A stretch of DNA of 6,375 nt from Pseudomonadota bacterium. Lineage in GTDB: Bacteria; Pseudomonadota; Alphaproteobacteria; Rhizobiales; Xanthobacteraceae. Position numbers and translations under genes: made by a program. The stretch lies in the NCBI GenBank assembly GCA_023433965.1, contig JAEYTQ010000772.1, positions 1 to 6,375 of the forward strand, read 5' to 3'. Positions 5,332 to 6,375 of the stretch are shown here, one piece after another. How positions within the stretch are numbered: position 1 is the stretch's first letter; every line of letters begins with the position of its first letter. The notes below the pieces were generated by a model. That model had not been told where the DNA came from, made no database searches, and worked only from the letters and a program-made list of their open reading frames with translations.

Positions 5332-6375
5332 GAACGTGCGCCCCGCCGTGTCGCTTGAACGGGTCCTGCCATGGGCCCTGGTCGCGATTGCAATCGCGGG
5401 ATTGACCGCAGGTCTTCTGGCGCGAGCCGCGGGCCGGCCTGACCTCGCCGACCTCGCATGGGCGCTCGGGACTGTGCCGGTGATTGCAGGGCTGGCGGTT
5501 TCGATCGTCAGGGATCTCTTGAGCGGCCGGGTCGGCGTAGACGCGATCGCGCTGCTGTCGATGAGTGCGGCCTTGGCGCTCGGGCAGCCGCTTGCCGGCG
5601 CCGTTGTCGCGCTGATGTATTCCGGCGGCAATGTGCTGGAGGAGATCGCGATCGCACGGGCCGAGCGGGACCTGCGGTCGTTGGTCGATCGTGCACCGCG
5701 GCAGGCACATCGCAAATCCCGCGAGCGGATCGAGGACGTTCCGATCGAGGACGTCGCGATCGGCGATGAGCTTCTGGTGCGGGGCGGCGAGATCGTGCCG
5801 GTCGACGGCGTTGTCGGCTCGCTCTCCGCCACGATCGACGAGTCCGCGGTCACGGGCGAGCCGATCCCGGTGCAGAAGCCACGCGGAAACGCCGTTCTCT
5901 CAGGTTCCCTGAATGCGGGTGAGGCGTTTCAGTTGACCGTGACCGCGACGGCCGGCGAGAGCACCTACGCCGGCATCGTCCGCATGGTGACGGCAGCGCA
6001 GACGGCGAAGGCCCCCTTCGTGCGGCTGGCCGACCGCTATGCGCTGATCTTCCTGCCGGTGACACTCGTCATCGCCTTCGTGGCCTGGTTCATCTCGGGC
6101 GACTTGACGCGCAGTCTTGCCGTGCTGGTGGCGGCCACGCCTTGCCCCTTGATCTTGGCCGCGCCCGTCGCCTTCATCGCAGGGGTGGCGCAAGCGGCCC
6201 GCCGCGGCATCCTGGCCAAGGGCGGCGGAGCGCTGGAGGCGCTGGCCCGCGCCCACACCGTGCTGTTCGACAAGACCGGCACCCTGACGGTGGGCGGGGC
6301 GCGGTTGCTCTCTGTAGAGGTCGCACCGGGGGAGGATCCGGACGAGGTCCTCATGCTCGGGGCGTCGCTCGAGCA
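5279..6375 (+). CDS. P1B-type heavy-metal-transporting ATPase with TPC motif, N-terminal part (3' end outside window)
   Basis: P1B ATPases use ATP to move metal ions across the inner membrane. The visible 365 residues (numbered from the ATG at 5279) show a basic start, early membrane helices from about 29 to 123, the actuator domain with DESAVTGEP (TGE 192-194), helices near 254-272 and 280-305, the metal-site motif ATPCPLILAAPVA (Thr287-Pro-Cys289), and the phosphorylation motif DKTGTLT (Asp331). The ATP-binding domain continues past the window. No HMA (GMxCxxC) or His-rich domain precedes the first helix. TPC instead of CPC argues against FixI/CopA copper exporters; TPC is assigned to the P1B-5 group, whose studied rhizobial member (Nia) handles Ni and Fe, so the substrate here is uncertain. 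The start is ambiguous: GTG 5243 (AGGA upstream), ATG 5279, or GTG 5336, four bases after the previous stop. Confidence 0.9.
   Translation, partial: MKPGRDSRRRRSHPPKAENVRPAVSLERVLPWALVAIAIAGLTAGLLARAAGRPDLADLAWALGTVPVIAGLAVSIVRDLLSGRVGVDAIALLSMSAALALGQPLAGAVVALMYSGGNVLEEIAIARAERDLRSLVDRAPRQAHRKSRERIEDVPIEDVAIGDELLVRGGEIVPVDGVVGSLSATIDESAVTGEPIPVQKPRGNAVLSGSLNAGEAFQLTVTATAGESTYAGIVRMVTAAQTAKAPFVRLADRYALIFLPVTLVIAFVAWFISGDLTRSLAVLVAATPCPLILAAPVAFIAGVAQAARRGILAKGGGALEALARAHTVLFDKTGTLTVGGARLLSVEVAPGEDPDEVLMLGASLE

Noticed and set aside
5098..5853. 251-codon minus-strand open frame opposite the ATPase
   Set aside because: Ser/Arg/Thr-rich low-complexity translation; the plus strand shows P-type ATPase signatures.
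5279..6375. Identification of the ATPase as FixI/CcoI, partner of CcoG
   Set aside because: FixI has a CPC metal motif and an N-terminal metal-binding domain; this protein has TPC, lacks that domain and is 1.6 kb away from ccoG.

Overview
The window looks like a chromosomal segment of a high-GC alphaproteobacterium of the Bradyrhizobium/Rhodopseudomonas type (Nitrobacteraceae). The reasons are the G+C-rich codon use, a DUF6894-type small protein, a FixG-type CcoG, and several FNR/FixK-like operator sites (TTGAT-N4-ATCAA class). Genus-level placement is inference; no marker gene is present.

Layout, left to right. (1) Positions 1-482 (+) hold the C-terminal end of an FtsH-family AAA+/M41 membrane protease, cut by the window edge. 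(2) Positions 545-883 (-) encode an unrecognised 112-residue protein, convergent with ftsH, with a plausible sigma70 promoter near 965-992. (3) Positions 884-1220 are a regulatory interval with a perfect FNR/FixK box (1055-1068) and a well-spaced -10, pointing at a DUF6894 small protein (1221-1439, +). (4) Positions 1561-1818 (-) encode a two-helix membrane protein, with a possible hairpin in the convergent gap. (5) Positions 2201-3625 (+) hold a complete ccoG/fixG with no ccoNOQP or ccoHIS next to it. (6) A minus-strand group reads 4829 to 3727: a 92-residue protein with CxxH and CxxC pairs, a possible small basic protein behind one in-frame TAG, and an exported monohaem c-type cytochrome. 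A near-perfect FixK-like box (4932-4945) lies upstream of the first gene and a weaker one (4267-4280) just upstream of the cytochrome. (7) On the plus strand, an 82-residue Cys-pair protein (5083-5331) is overlapped or abutted by a P1B-type metal-transporting ATPase that runs off the right edge. It has a TPC rather than CPC metal motif and no N-terminal metal-binding domain.

How the parts may fit: membrane-protein quality control (FtsH), copper reduction for cbb3 oxidase assembly (CcoG), a periplasmic c-type cytochrome, a metal-transporting ATPase and several small proteins, with two strong and two weaker FixK/FNR-like sites in about 6.4 kb. This suggests part of a micro-oxic or anaerobic response island. 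The regulatory link is inferred from site sequence and spacing only. No rRNA, tRNA, CRISPR array, insertion sequence or phage gene was seen.
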